64,000 bases of DNA from an uncultured Sphingomonadaceae bacterium (GCA_947494305.1 CANLUL010000001.1:434001-498000); one strand, 5' to 3'. Shown: positions 54,171-62,953, numbered from the stretch's first letter. Made by a program: numbers and translations. Notes: generated from the letters alone by a model not told the origin.

Positions 54171-54824
54171 TCATTGGCAATGATCCGGCAGGCCGAGATA
54201 ACGACAGCTCATTTGGTGCAACTCTATGAATAGGCGGTCCATAGGCTGCTTGTTTTTCGATAAATACTCCTCCCGCGTGATGGTTGTCTCCGTGATCGGG
54301 AGTAGCGTGTCGAGATAGATTGCGGTGGCCGTTCGGAGTACAAACACCACTTTATGCTTCAAAATGTCGTCCGAGTAGGAGCTTGATTGAAGCGTTTCTG
54401 CAAACCAGTCTGCAGTTGAATGGCGGGCTGCCAGAATTTTTTCATAGGATTGGTCATCGCGAATGAAAGCCGCAGCTTTCAATATTCTGAAATTGTCAAA
54501 CATGATTCCAAACAGGTCTTGCACCAAATTCATCACCAACTGGTGATCCGGCAATGCGCGCGCATATCCTCCTTGATTAACCGAGGCGAGCGTCTGAAAC
54601 TGCTGTATACCCTGAGCTACAGCTGCTATGAGCAAACTTCTTTTGTTCTTGAAGCGGCGATATATGGCGCCGGTTGTGACGCCGGCTTCGGTCGCTATTT
54701 CAGCAACCGTCACCTCAGGATATGGTTTCCGGGAAAGTAGCCTATCGAGCGAAGTTAACAGAGCCATCTCGGTTTCTCTTGAGCGAGCCTGTTTTGGCGT
54801 TCTGGTCTGCTTATCTTTCATCAT
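54171..54824 (-). CDS. TetR family transcriptional regulator
   Basis: 217 residues. The N-terminal HTH (about 15-60) has the TetR pattern VTVAEIATEAGVTTGAIYRRFKNKRSLL. The C-terminal all-helical ligand domain is specific to its subfamily and gives no hint of the ligand. It stands divergent from the small gene at 54965, with 140 bp between. That gap includes an AT-rich palindromic stretch near 54870-54895 (TGATAATGATAATAACGTTATCA), which could be an operator or promoter. Confidence 0.9.
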   Translation of the reverse strand: MMKDKQTRTPKQARSRETEMALLTSLDRLLSRKPYPEVTVAEIATEAGVTTGAIYRRFKNKRSLLIAAVAQGIQQFQTLASVNQGGYARALPDHQLVMNLVQDLFGIMFDNFRILKAAAFIRDDQSYEKILAARHSTADWFAETLQSSSYSDDILKHKVVFVLRTATAIYLDTLLPITETTITREEYLSKNKQPMDRLFIELHQMSCRYLGLPDHCQ

Positions 54825-54964
54825 GAACCAATACCATCAAAAATGGACACTTGTACTAACATGATTTTGTGATAATGATAATAACGTTATCATATTTTGC
54901 GGATTTAGTTCTCATTTGGCCCAATACGTCTGCGCCACGATAGAGAACAAGGGAAGTTGAAGCT

Positions 54965-55147
54965 ATGCCATCCAGTGTTCGAGTTGTTGAGGCAAAGCCT
55001 TTTGATGATTTATTCAAGGACCTCTCATCAGTGCTTTCGTCTCTAGATGAGCATGGATTTCAGCTTACGGCTGTGCATGTCGCAACTGCGATGGAAACCC
55101 TTGAACGGGAAATTGAAAAGGTTGCGGTCGATCATAAGGCGGGTTAA
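54965..55147 (+). CDS. Small protein, unknown
   Basis: 60 residues, mixed charge, no membrane segment: an N-terminal part with VRVVEAKPFDDLF followed by a likely helical pair (SSVLSSLDEHGFQLTAVHVATAMETLEREIEKV spans about 20-53). AAGGGAAG lies about 8 nt upstream of the ATG, which supports translation. It is divergent from the TetR gene. I do not recognise the family. Confidence 0.55.
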   Translation: MPSSVRVVEAKPFDDLFKDLSSVLSSLDEHGFQLTAVHVATAMETLEREIEKVAVDHKAG

Positions 55148-55168
55148 TTTTGCTAATTGAATCTTAAT

Positions 55169-55199
55169 GGGCTTTTCTTCGCGAAGGCCCGGCTTTTCT
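55169..55199 (+). terminator. Hairpin terminator or attenuator
   Basis: GGGCTTTTC and GAAGGCCC can pair around the loop TTCGC, with one bulged base, followed by GGCTTTTCT. It lies 21 bp after the 60-residue gene and before the 140-residue gene, so it may reduce read-through between them. Confidence 0.5.
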
Positions 55200-55224
55200 A
55201 TTTGCCCGATAGCAGGATCCTCGA

Positions 55225-55647
55225 ATGACAACTTACAAGTCCAGCGATGTTTCAGGCATTACCAGCGATGATTCTGGTAATAAGGCATTTGATCAGCCTA
55301 CTAGTTCCGGAATGAATGATCATGAATATCATCGATATCTGACGAGATTGTTGGAAGCGCGGCGTTACATTGATGATTTTTTCTTCAACAAGTTCGGCTT
55401 TCCAGCCTATCCTTACCTCGACATTTTGCTCATCGGCTCAGGCGCCAATGATAAAATTGATATCGAAACTATAGTCAGAAGACTGATGCTTGCACCAAGC
55501 ACGACGAAACGTCATTTGGATATGATGCTGGAATGTAACTTGGTTACAAGTTCGGAAAACGGATACTTACTCACTGCATCTGCAAAGGAACTGCTGATAG
55601 AATTTGTTGAAAACAAAATTTCTGCTTATTTCATTATCGCTGACTGA
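55225..55647 (+). CDS. Winged-helix (MarR-like) protein, unknown
   Basis: 140 residues. A low-complexity N-terminus (about 1-35) precedes a region that reads as a winged helix: YLDILLIGSGANDKIDIETIVRRLMLAPSTTKRHLDMMLECNLV (about 68-110), then a wing (TSSENGYLLTASAKELL). AGGA 7 nt upstream supports the ATG at 55225. It could regulate neighbours, but no target is evident. No membrane or signal segments are seen. Confidence 0.65.
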   Translation: MTTYKSSDVSGITSDDSGNKAFDQPTSSGMNDHEYHRYLTRLLEARRYIDDFFFNKFGFPAYPYLDILLIGSGANDKIDIETIVRRLMLAPSTTKRHLDMMLECNLVTSSENGYLLTASAKELLIEFVENKISAYFIIAD

Positions 55648-55891
55648 CACATTTACGGCTTTTCAAATCGCTCGGGCGTCGCGAAAGTGGTAATGTCAAC
55701 GTCGCTTCCGGGATAAAGCGGATTTTCCAATCATAGCTGAAATCTTCTAATCTAAATTGACGGTTTATTGCCATCAATGTCGCAGATTAAAATTTGCTAT
55801 GCTATACGGTCACCCACCGTCGTACTCCGGCAAGCTACGGTTTTAAAAAGAAAAAACGCAGAAAATTCGGGGTGGCAAGGTGTTACCTTTG

Positions 55892-56173
55892 TCACCCTTC
55901 GTCGCGTATCCGCTCGTGGTGTCGAATTACTTCATCGATTATGAAGCGCAGGAATTTTTCGGAGAACTCTGGGTCCAAATTGGCATCACTGGCCAGTTGC
56001 CTCAAACGCGCAATCTGCTCTTTTTCACGACTCGAATCCGCAGGAGGCAAGTCGTTGGCGGCTTTATATTCGCCGACTGCCTGAGTCACCTTGAACCGTT
56101 CGGCCAGCATGAAAACCAGCGCGGCATCGATGTTGTTGATGCTCTCGCGATATTGTTTCAGCTTTTCGTCCAT
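55892..56173 (-). CDS. Chorismate mutase (AroQ class)
   Basis: 93 residues, all helical, single-domain AroQ. It converts chorismate to prephenate, the first step toward Phe and Tyr. Motifs: ESINNIDAALVFMLAERFKVTQAVGEYKAAN (about 10-40, with the Arg and Lys that hold the substrate), DSSREKEQIARL and FIIDEVIRHHERIR. It is divergent from the polyprenyl synthase gene, 126 bp apart. No aro operon surrounds it. Confidence 0.93.
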   Translation of the reverse strand: MDEKLKQYRESINNIDAALVFMLAERFKVTQAVGEYKAANDLPPADSSREKEQIARLRQLASDANLDPEFSEKFLRFIIDEVIRHHERIRDEG

Positions 56174-56299
56174 ATTTGCCGTCCATCTCCGTCTGATGAT
56201 CCATTGACCGTAAGATTTACCCGACTTGTGCAGGGCGCAACCGATACGGCTTTGTTTTCACTTGCCTTATACCTAATGACTTGCCACATCCGGCGCAAC

Positions 56300-57313
56300 A
56301 TGTCTGCGACTGTACATCATATTGGCGGCGAAAAGACGCCATCACTCGAACCGATTATGTCTCTGGTCGCCAGCGATATGAATGCGGTTAACAGTGTTAT
56401 TCTGGACCGGATGCAGTCCGAAATTCCTTTGATCCCTGAACTGGCCGGGCATCTGATCGCTGGCGGCGGTAAACGGATGCGGCCGATGCTGACCTTGGCG
56501 GCTGCTAGGTTGATTGGCTATTCTGGAGACCGCCATTTCAAACTGGCTGCAGCGGTGGAATTTATTCACACTGCTACATTGCTACATGATGATGTGGTTG
56601 ATGGTTCCGATTTGCGGCGCGGTAAGACCGCTGCAAACCTTATTTTTGGCAATCCGGCGACGGTGTTGGTCGGCGATTTTTTGTTCAGCCGTTCATTTGA
56701 GTTGATGGTCGAAGATGGTTCGTTGAAGGTATTGAAAATTCTCTCCAATGCATCCGCAGTGATTGCAGAAGGCGAGGTCAATCAACTGACGGCACAGCGC
56801 AAAATTGACACGAGTGAAGACCGCTACTTGGAGATTATTGGGGCTAAGACGGCAGCACTTTTTGCAGCCGCCAGTCGGATATCTGCCGTGGTTGCCGAAA
56901 GCAATGACGAGACCGAAATGGCGCTCGATAGCTACGGCCGCAATCTGGGCATTGCCTTTCAGCTTGTTGATGATGCGATAGATTACAGCTCTGACAGAGA
57001 AACCATGGGCAAAGATGCTGGTGATGATTTCCGAGAGGGCAAAGTCACACTGCCCGTCATTCTTGCTTATGCTCGAGGTAATGAGGAAGAGCGTGAATTC
57101 TGGAAAGACGCGATAATCGGGCATAAATCATCCGATGATGACCTTGCGCGAGCAACCGCTCTTTTGCATTCGACGGGCGCGATCAAAGATACCATGTCGC
57201 GCGCGCGCCACTACGGACAACGTGCTATTGACGCACTGGGTAAATTTTCTTCAGGTAATGCCAAAGATGCGATGACCGAAGCGGTTGAATTTGCCATTTC
57301 CAGGGCTTATTGA
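56300..57313 (+). CDS. ispB: All-trans polyprenyl diphosphate synthase
   Basis: Builds the isoprenoid side chain of ubiquinone (C40-C50) by head-to-tail addition of IPP. 337 residues. The first Asp-rich motif is LLHDDVVDGSDLRRG and the second is QLVDDAIDYSSD. GGGKRMRP at about 55-62 holds IPP. The frame is open for 140 codons upstream, but those overlap the chorismate mutase gene on the other strand; MSATVHHIGGE at 56300 is a sensible start although the ribosome site is weak. The NDUFS4-like gene follows in the same direction. Confidence 0.94.
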   Translation: MSATVHHIGGEKTPSLEPIMSLVASDMNAVNSVILDRMQSEIPLIPELAGHLIAGGGKRMRPMLTLAAARLIGYSGDRHFKLAAAVEFIHTATLLHDDVVDGSDLRRGKTAANLIFGNPATVLVGDFLFSRSFELMVEDGSLKVLKILSNASAVIAEGEVNQLTAQRKIDTSEDRYLEIIGAKTAALFAAASRISAVVAESNDETEMALDSYGRNLGIAFQLVDDAIDYSSDRETMGKDAGDDFREGKVTLPVILAYARGNEEEREFWKDAIIGHKSSDDDLARATALLHSTGAIKDTMSRARHYGQRAIDALGKFSSGNAKDAMTEAVEFAISRAY

Positions 57314-57338
57314 CCTCATCAGTCGACAAGGAATCGAA

Positions 57339-57617
57339 ATGCCAGCTAGAATCTATAAAAACCCGATGAACGCCATGCAGTCTGGACAGGCATTGACCAA
57401 AAAATGGGTTTTGGACTTTGCACCATCCGAAGCCCGAAAAGCCGATCCATTGACCGGTTGGGCTGGCTCTGGCGATACGCAGCGACAGGTTAAGCTAACC
57501 TTTGCAACCGCCGAAGCAGCACAGGTTTATGCGGATAAATATGGGATTGCATTTGCAATGATCCCCACGCCGAACAAGACACTAAAATTGCAGGCCTATG
57601 CGGACAATTTTCATTGA
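57339..57617 (+). CDS. NDUFS4-like subunit of respiratory complex I (ETC complex I subunit region)
   Basis: 92 residues. The family hallmark is MPARIYKNPMNAMQSG at the start, then KKWVLDFAP, PLTGWAGSGDTQRQVKLTF and the C-terminal KYG-type segment. It is the bacterial form of the 18-kDa (NDUFS4) subunit of NADH:ubiquinone oxidoreductase. In Alphaproteobacteria it is usually encoded away from the nuo cluster. AAGGAA 6 nt before the ATG fixes the start. It starts 25 bp after ispB, whose product makes the quinone tail. Confidence 0.92.
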   Translation: MPARIYKNPMNAMQSGQALTKKWVLDFAPSEARKADPLTGWAGSGDTQRQVKLTFATAEAAQVYADKYGIAFAMIPTPNKTLKLQAYADNFH

Positions 57618-57647
57618 GCTGTCTACAGCAACTAACGCGCTAAGAAA

Positions 57648-58175
57648 CTAGACCAACTTAGGACCGAGCAGCAATAACAGCTTCACATCAATACCGGCGC
57701 CCTCGCGACGCTTCTGTTCGATGAAATCGTTTAGCTCATTCAATGCAACGCGGTGGACAGTGATATTCTCGCCTTCCACACCGCCGCCTACGCTAACCTT
57801 GGTCAAGCCGCCGGCCTTGAACATGGAAAAACTCTCAGACACCATCCCGGGAGAGGAATAAAACTCTCCGCAGTCTTCCATAATGCCAGCGTGATACCCC
57901 GTTTCTTCCTCTAGTTCGCGGATAGCGGCGAGAGACGCATCTTCGTCGCTATTACCATCATGATCACCAACCAGTCCGGCGGGGAGTTCAATGCAGTTTT
58001 TACCGAGAGGAACTCTAAATTGCTCGACCAGAAGAACATGTCCGTTATCAACTGCTAGAATAACGGCTGCTCTAATACCGCGGCTGCGAGAGACATATTC
58101 CCATTTGCCTTGGCGCTTGGCCGTAACAAAACGACCTTCCCACATTACCTCAATCGGTTCAATTCCGTTACTCAA
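57648..58175 (-). CDS. NUDIX hydrolase (ADP-ribose pyrophosphatase-like)
   Basis: 175 residues. The Nudix box is seen as GLVGDHDGNSDEDASLAAIRELEEETG (about 85-111; key residues G, E and the REL..EE..G core), with extra residues in the loop. It probably hydrolyses nucleoside diphosphates linked to X such as ADP-ribose. The IELPAG and YSSPGMVSE segments are typical of the NudF branch. The ATG overlaps the stop of the upstream TPM gene by 4 bp (ATGA). Confidence 0.92.
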   Translation of the reverse strand: MSNGIEPIEVMWEGRFVTAKRQGKWEYVSRSRGIRAAVILAVDNGHVLLVEQFRVPLGKNCIELPAGLVGDHDGNSDEDASLAAIRELEEETGYHAGIMEDCGEFYSSPGMVSESFSMFKAGGLTKVSVGGGVEGENITVHRVALNELNDFIEQKRREGAGIDVKLLLLLGPKLV

Positions 58176-58849
58176 AGTTCAATCAGTCGATCAGGTAGTT
58201 CGTTGGGGTTATTGTCGGTTTTGGGGAAATGCTCTGACAGCACGACACCCATTTGCTTGACCGCCTCGGCCATGCCATCACCCGGCTTTCCTTGCCGGAC
58301 CAAATCAATCAGGGCCACCATCGCATCTCCCCAAACTGCTGGTTCAACTTTCTCGACAATCGCATTGTCCGCGACAATCTCCGCACGATGTTCGCGCATG
58401 GACAGATAGAGCAAGATACCTGTGCGGCCTACGGTCCGATGATCAGTTGAGACTGTGAAGAGCGATACCGCACGCTTGCGAACACGTGCGTTTTTTATGG
58501 GTGGTGGAACCAGCAGGAACAGCAATGGCTTCCAGATCAGAACGAGCCGTACACCAAAAAACTTGAGTGCGGCAAAGATGAACAACGTCCAATAGGGAAG
58601 GGCGGTAATACCGCTCCATTCATCTGCAAACAAGTTTACGATGCCCAGGTACCATTCAGGAAACAGGCTGACGACCAATAAGGCAGTCAGTGCCACCAAA
58701 CCGGATATTGCCCAGGCGACATCGCCATAATGATCGGACTGTTCGGTCACAATTGTTACAATTTCACCGTCTGTAGCCTTCTCAGCTTCCGAAACAGCCT
58801 CAGTGACAACGCGATGATCATCGGTAGTAAATTGGTTTACTTTTCCCAT
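58172..58849 (-). CDS. TPM-domain membrane protein
   Basis: 225 residues. The N-terminal part is a TPM-like start (AVSEAEKATDGEIVTIVTEQSDHYGDV). Two membrane helices (about 50-65 and 85-105) follow, then a cytosolic stretch with TGILLYLSMREHRAEIVADN, the other half of the TPM fold. TPM proteins are often encoded after lemA and are of unproved function; a plant TPM homologue is a phosphatase. Its start overlaps the stop of the previous TPM gene (TAATG), and it is the third gene of a lemA operon. Confidence 0.9.
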   Translation of the reverse strand: MGKVNQFTTDDHRVVTEAVSEAEKATDGEIVTIVTEQSDHYGDVAWAISGLVALTALLVVSLFPEWYLGIVNLFADEWSGITALPYWTLFIFAALKFFGVRLVLIWKPLLFLLVPPPIKNARVRKRAVSLFTVSTDHRTVGRTGILLYLSMREHRAEIVADNAIVEKVEPAVWGDAMVALIDLVRQGKPGDGMAEAVKQMGVVLSEHFPKTDNNPNELPDRLIEL

Positions 58850-59673
58850 TACCAGCCTCCCGAAGCGCCGCCGCCGCCAAAGCTACCGCCGCCTCCGCTA
58901 AACCCGCCGCCGCCAAAACTGCCGCCTCCACCGCCCCAGCTGGAGCCGCCACTGCTGCCGCCAAGGCCGCTGCCCCATATAACCACCGGACCGGAACCGC
59001 GTCGGTATTTTTTGCCGTTGCGGTTGGAGAACATTGGAATGATGACGAAAAAAATCAGAATAAATCCCCAAAAAATGATCAAGCCAATATTTTCGCCGCC
59101 ACCGCTGTTGGAGCGCTGTCCAGCTTCCTCTGCTATTCGCAGTGCTTCCTCTTCAGGTAGGACCAGTTGTAAGCTAATTTGGTCAACCCCAGCGATGATT
59201 CCTGCCGGAAAATCACCATTACGAAACTGCGGTAAGATGGAGTTTTGGATGATGTTGCTGGACAGTGCATCCGTCATGATGCCCTCCAAACCATAGCCTA
59301 CTTCAATTCGCACTTTGCGATCATTGGGTGCAACGATCAGCAGCACACCATTGTCCTTTTCAGTCTCACCTTCGCCATCCTGACCGATTGCCCAAGTGCG
59401 CCCTAGCTGATAGCCATAACTTTCGATATCATAGCCTTCGAGGCTTTCGACCGTGGCTACAACCAATTGGCGGTTTGTGGCAGTCTCCAGCTGCTCAAGC
59501 TTCGAAGTCAGTTCTGCTTCCTGCTCGGGATCGAGGAGGTTGGCCTGATCAACAACGCGGCCGGTCAGTTCGGGAAAACTTTGCGCAAAAGCAGGACTGC
59601 CCATTGCCAGTAGGGCACCGAGCAGAACAGTTATAAAGGCTTTTAATGGCGATATGGAGCGTTGTGCCAGCAC
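58849..59673 (-). CDS. YgcG-like TPM-domain protein with Gly/Ser-rich tail
   Basis: 274 residues. A signal peptide ends near SPAFAQ (residue 31). The TPM domain (about 35-175) includes LTGRVVDQANLLD and GVLLIVAPNDRKVRIEVGYGLEG. A TM helix (about 198-215, IGLIIFWGFILIFFVII) precedes a Gly-rich tail with repeated SFGGGG units. That tail is usual for the family. It is predicted to face the periplasm. It comes between lemA and the second TPM gene in one operon. Confidence 0.92.
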   Translation of the reverse strand: MLAQRSISPLKAFITVLLGALLAMGSPAFAQSFPELTGRVVDQANLLDPEQEAELTSKLEQLETATNRQLVVATVESLEGYDIESYGYQLGRTWAIGQDGEGETEKDNGVLLIVAPNDRKVRIEVGYGLEGIMTDALSSNIIQNSILPQFRNGDFPAGIIAGVDQISLQLVLPEEEALRIAEEAGQRSNSGGGENIGLIIFWGFILIFFVIIPMFSNRNGKKYRRGSGPVVIWGSGLGGSSGGSSWGGGGGSFGGGGFSGGGGSFGGGGASGGW

Positions 59674-59675
59674 TC

Positions 59676-60266
59676 TTAGAAGCTGACTTCTGGAGCTTCG
59701 TCTGCGCCTTCGGTAGTCGCTGTGAACGATTCCATTGGTTCCGCACCATGAATAATTTTTGCGCCGATAATATCAGGGAAAGTGCGGATCGTGGTGTTAT
59801 ACTTACGCACCGCTTCATTGTAATCGCGACGAGCAACGTTGATCCTGTTTTCGGTACCTTCCAACTGGCTTTGTAGCGCTAGGAAGTTTTGATTAGATTT
59901 CAAATCTGGGTACGCTTCTACCGTTGCAAGTAAGCGCCCTAATCCTTGAGATAGAGCGCCTTGGGCTGCAGCGAATTCTTGTACTTTTGCGGCATCACCA
60001 AGATCATTGGCGCTTACCTGAATAGATGTCGCTTTTGCGCGTGCTTCGACGACGGCGGTTAGCGTGTCTTGTTCTTGAGCAGCAAAGCCTTTTACTGTTT
60101 CAACCAGATTAGGGATCAGGTCAGCGCGCCGTTGGTAGGTGCTCTCGACATCCGCCCATTTCGCTTTTGCCTCTTCTTCCGCGGTTGGTACGCTGTTAAT
60201 TCCGCAGGCGCTTAGTGACAATGCAATTGCCGGAACCATCAATAATTTGGTCAATTTGCTGAGCAT
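59676..60266 (-). CDS. lemA: LemA family lipoprotein
   Basis: 196 residues. The N-terminus is a signal peptide with lipobox LSAC (Cys21). The mature part is a long helical LemA domain: YQRRADLIPNLVETVKGF, then ARAKATSIQVS and RRDYNEAVRKYNTTIRTFPD, the family end. It should be periplasmic and anchored in a membrane. It is the first gene of lemA-TPM-TPM-Nudix on the minus strand. Confidence 0.95.
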   Translation of the reverse strand: MLSKLTKLLMVPAIALSLSACGINSVPTAEEEAKAKWADVESTYQRRADLIPNLVETVKGFAAQEQDTLTAVVEARAKATSIQVSANDLGDAAKVQEFAAAQGALSQGLGRLLATVEAYPDLKSNQNFLALQSQLEGTENRINVARRDYNEAVRKYNTTIRTFPDIIGAKIIHGAEPMESFTATTEGADEAPEVSF

Positions 60267-60422
60267 TTCGGATATTCCTCCATAATTACGGCAAATTGCC
60301 GCTCCATCTCTCTAAAAATAGGGTTGGAATCGCTATTTTGCAATGACTTCTCTCGACAAATCGGCAGAAGCACGGCAATGAGCCGCCGTTGAGGGGGAAT
60401 TTGAGTAGAAGGGAAGGTTTCT

Positions 60423-60848
60423 ATGTTTAGCGAGTTTAAAGAGTTCATTTTGAAGGGCAATGTACTCGATCTGGCCGTTGCGGTAATCATCGGTGCGGCT
60501 TTTGCCACTATCACGACGTCATTGACCGAAGACGTGATTATGCCAATTGTCAGCGCGATTTTCGGAACACCGGATTTTTCAAGTATGTTCATACTGTTGG
60601 GAGCGGTTCCTGATGGTGTGAGTGCAACCGACTATGCGGCTCTAAAAGAGGCTGGCGTTCCTATGTTGGGTTGGGGGCAGTTCCTGACGGTAGTGATTAA
60701 CTTCATCATACTGGCATTCATCATTTTCATGATCGTTCGCTATGCCAACCGCATGATGAAGGCCATGGAAGAAGAAAAAGCGGCTGAGGAGAGTGGCCCA
60801 AGCGAAATTGATCTTCTGACAGAAATCCGTGATAGCTTAAAAAAATAG
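60423..60848 (+). CDS. mscL: Large-conductance mechanosensitive channel
   Basis: 141 residues, two membrane helices (about 15-40 and 78-105). MFSEFKEFILKGNVLDLAVAVIIGAAF is the conserved amphipathic helix and TM1, and a basic and acidic cytoplasmic helix ends the chain (SEIDLLTEIRDSL). It opens under membrane tension and releases solutes during hypo-osmotic shock. AAGGGAAGG lies before the ATG at suitable distance. It is divergent from lemA. Confidence 0.97.
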   Translation: MFSEFKEFILKGNVLDLAVAVIIGAAFATITTSLTEDVIMPIVSAIFGTPDFSSMFILLGAVPDGVSATDYAALKEAGVPMLGWGQFLTVVINFIILAFIIFMIVRYANRMMKAMEEEKAAEESGPSEIDLLTEIRDSLKK

Positions 60849-60867
60849 GCCAGAATATTGCGATTTG

Positions 60868-60906
60868 ATGGGGCTGGATGGTGACATTCTGCCCCATTCT
60901 CTTTTC
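60868..60906 (+). terminator. Possible terminator after mscL
   Basis: ATGGGGC (60868-60874) and GCCCCAT (60891-60897) form a 7-bp stem with a 16-nt loop, followed by a pyrimidine-rich TCTCTTTT run. It lies 20 bp after the mscL stop codon and before ssrA. The loop is long for a terminator. Confidence 0.5.
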
Positions 60907-60939
60907 ATTCAGAATTATGCGGCTATATAGGTCCTGTTC

Positions 60940-61295
60940 GTTTCGGCGGACTATGGTGATAAATTGTGATGTACAATAGGCACTGCGGACCCGGGGGCAG
61001 TACCCGGCGGCTCCACCATTTCAGGCGATTTGCAGCAATGTGAAGCGCCTTAACTGAGGGGGCCGAACCAGGATCGACGGGTGTTGAAAAGCATTATTTT
61101 TACCCGGCATGAGTAAGCCGTCAAATGGCTCAAAACTACAAGTGCAAACGATAATGAAGCACTCGCTGTTGCTGCCTAACCCATTGATCGCAAGATCATA
61201 AGTTAGAAAGCTAAAGCGCGGTTGAACCCACCGGGCAACAGAAGGGAATTCAGCGGTTTGGTGAGCACCGGGCAACAGAAGCTCACCACTTTTCT
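60940..61295 (+). ncRNA. ssrA: tmRNA, two-piece (permuted) alphaproteobacterial type
   Basis: The acceptor piece comes first. Its T arm is CCGGG, loop GGCAGTA, CCCGG (60991-61007), then CGGCTCC (61008-61014), a discriminator A and CCA ending at 61018. An intervening segment follows. The coding piece starts at 61059 with GGGGCCG, which pairs exactly with CGGCTCC (one G-U) to form the acceptor stem, then the usual GAACCAGGATCGACG. The tag frame at 61144-61176 reads ANDNEALAVAA with TAA at 61177. A stem at 61260-61287 closes the coding piece. The outer limits are approximate. It rescues stalled ribosomes and tags the broken product for proteolysis. Confidence 0.93.
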
Positions 61296-61367
61296 CAGAT
61301 TAGTTTGAACACCGGATGAGTCCCTATTAGGAATTAAGGTAGAGGCGCAGAGCTGTTGGCCGTGAAG

Positions 61368-61598
61368 CTAGTAATCGTTGCTGTACACTTTGTGGAGATC
61401 GATGGCCTCGATCATCTTGGCTCCCGCCATAAATACGGCTCCGGTGCAGGCCAAAAACAGCAATTTGCCGCCAGAACCTGGATATTGTGTCAAATAGTCT
61501 TGACCGCGAGCAACAGCGCCAGTTGCTAGCGCATAGGTAATCAAAAAGGCCTCAAACTTGGTCTTTATTATAAACAGTCGTTTGAATTTTCTCCACAT
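61368..61598 (-). CDS. Small membrane protein, conserved unknown
   Basis: 76 residues. A basic N-terminus (MWRKFKRLFIIKTKFEAF) precedes one or two membrane segments (about 17-30 and 45-62). The middle carries RGQDYLTQYPGSGGK and the end KMIEAIDLHKVY. It looks like a real short inner-membrane protein of sphingomonads. The ribosome-binding site is weak, and the function is unknown. It is separate from the ast operon by about 95 bp. Confidence 0.65.
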   Translation of the reverse strand: MWRKFKRLFIIKTKFEAFLITYALATGAVARGQDYLTQYPGSGGKLLFLACTGAVFMAGAKMIEAIDLHKVYSNDY

Positions 61599-61693
61599 GC
61601 CTGAATAACAGCAAGGCCCGTGCCAATCCCAGAAAACTGCGACTTGTTTGCGGAAAATATGGTAAATTGTAAGTTAATCCGACAGTCAAACGG

Positions 61694-62953
61694 CTATCGG
61701 TCCAGTTCGATCAAATTCAGTGCAGACAGCAAGTCTTTTCGTGCCGATTGAATTTGTTCAATCAGCGCCGGGTTGGAGAGATCGTTCGGGGCAATGTGCT
61801 CCGGCCAGTTCTGCTCGACAACCGTTGCGATCAAATCAAGCTTATCATGGGAAGCGACAAAGCGCGGGTCGACGGTTTCGGGATCGGCCACAACACGCAG
61901 CCGCAAGCAGGCGGGCCCGCCGCCATTCGCCATCGATTGACGCACATCAACCGGACAAAGTTTGCGAATGGAACCATTCCCAGCAATCAAGTTTTGTAGA
62001 TACGTCCACACTGGCTGATTATCACGGGATTCCGTTGGCAAAATCAGTGCCATCCCGCCGCCATCGGGCAGGGTGACTAGTTGCGCATTAAACAGATAGG
62101 ACTTGATCGCATCTTCTAGGGTAACCTGATCCGCTGGAACGATGATAATTTCGACCTCCGGAAATTTTGCCCGTATTTCGGTATAAACAGTGTCGGGGTC
62201 TTCGAAGGCTAGCTCATGTGTGAACAGCACTTGCTCATTCGCAACCGCCACCACGTCATTATGAAACGCTCCAGCGGCAATCGCAGTTTCAGATTGCTGG
62301 GCAAAGACACATCGCTCAGGGTTCAGGCCGTGGCTGCGCGCAACTGCCTTGCTTGCTTCCAGATGCTGGCGAGCGGGGAAGGGGCCGCCGGTTTTGCCGT
62401 AGACGAATATCTCAATACCGCTTTGATCATGTGCATTGCAAAGCCGCATATGATTGGCTGCCCCTTCATCACCAAAAGGTGAGGGGATGGGATCGTGAAC
62501 AGAAAAATACTTTGAATTTCCAAAGGTCAATTTCAGCTGAGCTAGCGTTCCGGCCCACTCATGACTGCGATGGGGCATGGTTTGCAAGTTGGCGACTGTC
62601 AGGTGACATTTCCCATGTGCATCTGGTGCGGGCGAAACGGTGGCTGCATTGGCGGCCCACATCGAAGAGGCGGAATATGAGGCCGCACGCATATGTGGCT
62701 CTGCACTTTCAACGTCGGAAGCCAGCGTCTCGAGCCATCTGGTGTTGGGGCGATCGAGCGGCATAAAAAAACCCTGCGCCAAGCCTAAATCCATATTGTG
62801 CCGCATCTTGGCAATGCCTTGCAGCGCTGCTTCCCGCGGATAGGCCACTTCTCCGGCATTTGTGGCAGAGGCAATATTGCCTAGGCTCAATCCGGCATAG
62901 TTGTGACTCGGTCCGATTATGCCGTCAAAGTTGATTTCGACCAATTTACTCAT
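61694..62953 (-). CDS. astB: N-succinylarginine dihydrolase
   Basis: Second step of the arginine succinyltransferase pathway: N-succinylarginine to N-succinylornithine, two NH3 and CO2. 419 residues of the arginine deiminase-like fold, starting VEINFDGIIGPSHNYAGLSLGN. The catalytic His is in AGAFHNDVVAVAN and the catalytic Cys in NGGGPACLRLRVV. It overlaps astA by 4 bp (ATGA), so both are made from one transcript. The later genes of the pathway are not in the window. Confidence 0.97.
   Translation of the reverse strand: MSKLVEINFDGIIGPSHNYAGLSLGNIASATNAGEVAYPREAALQGIAKMRHNMDLGLAQGFFMPLDRPNTRWLETLASDVESAEPHMRAASYSASSMWAANAATVSPAPDAHGKCHLTVANLQTMPHRSHEWAGTLAQLKLTFGNSKYFSVHDPIPSPFGDEGAANHMRLCNAHDQSGIEIFVYGKTGGPFPARQHLEASKAVARSHGLNPERCVFAQQSETAIAAGAFHNDVVAVANEQVLFTHELAFEDPDTVYTEIRAKFPEVEIIIVPADQVTLEDAIKSYLFNAQLVTLPDGGGMALILPTESRDNQPVWTYLQNLIAGNGSIRKLCPVDVRQSMANGGGPACLRLRVVADPETVDPRFVASHDKLDLIATVVEQNWPEHIAPNDLSNPALIEQIQSARKDLLSALNLIELDR

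Noticed and set aside
55880-56299. N-terminal extension of the polyprenyl synthase frame by 140 codons
   Set aside because: The extension lies opposite the chorismate mutase gene and has no family similarity. The start at 56300 gives the usual enzyme length.
61021-61275. 84-codon minus-strand frame across ssrA
   Set aside because: It lies fully within the tmRNA gene, whose structure and tag are clear.
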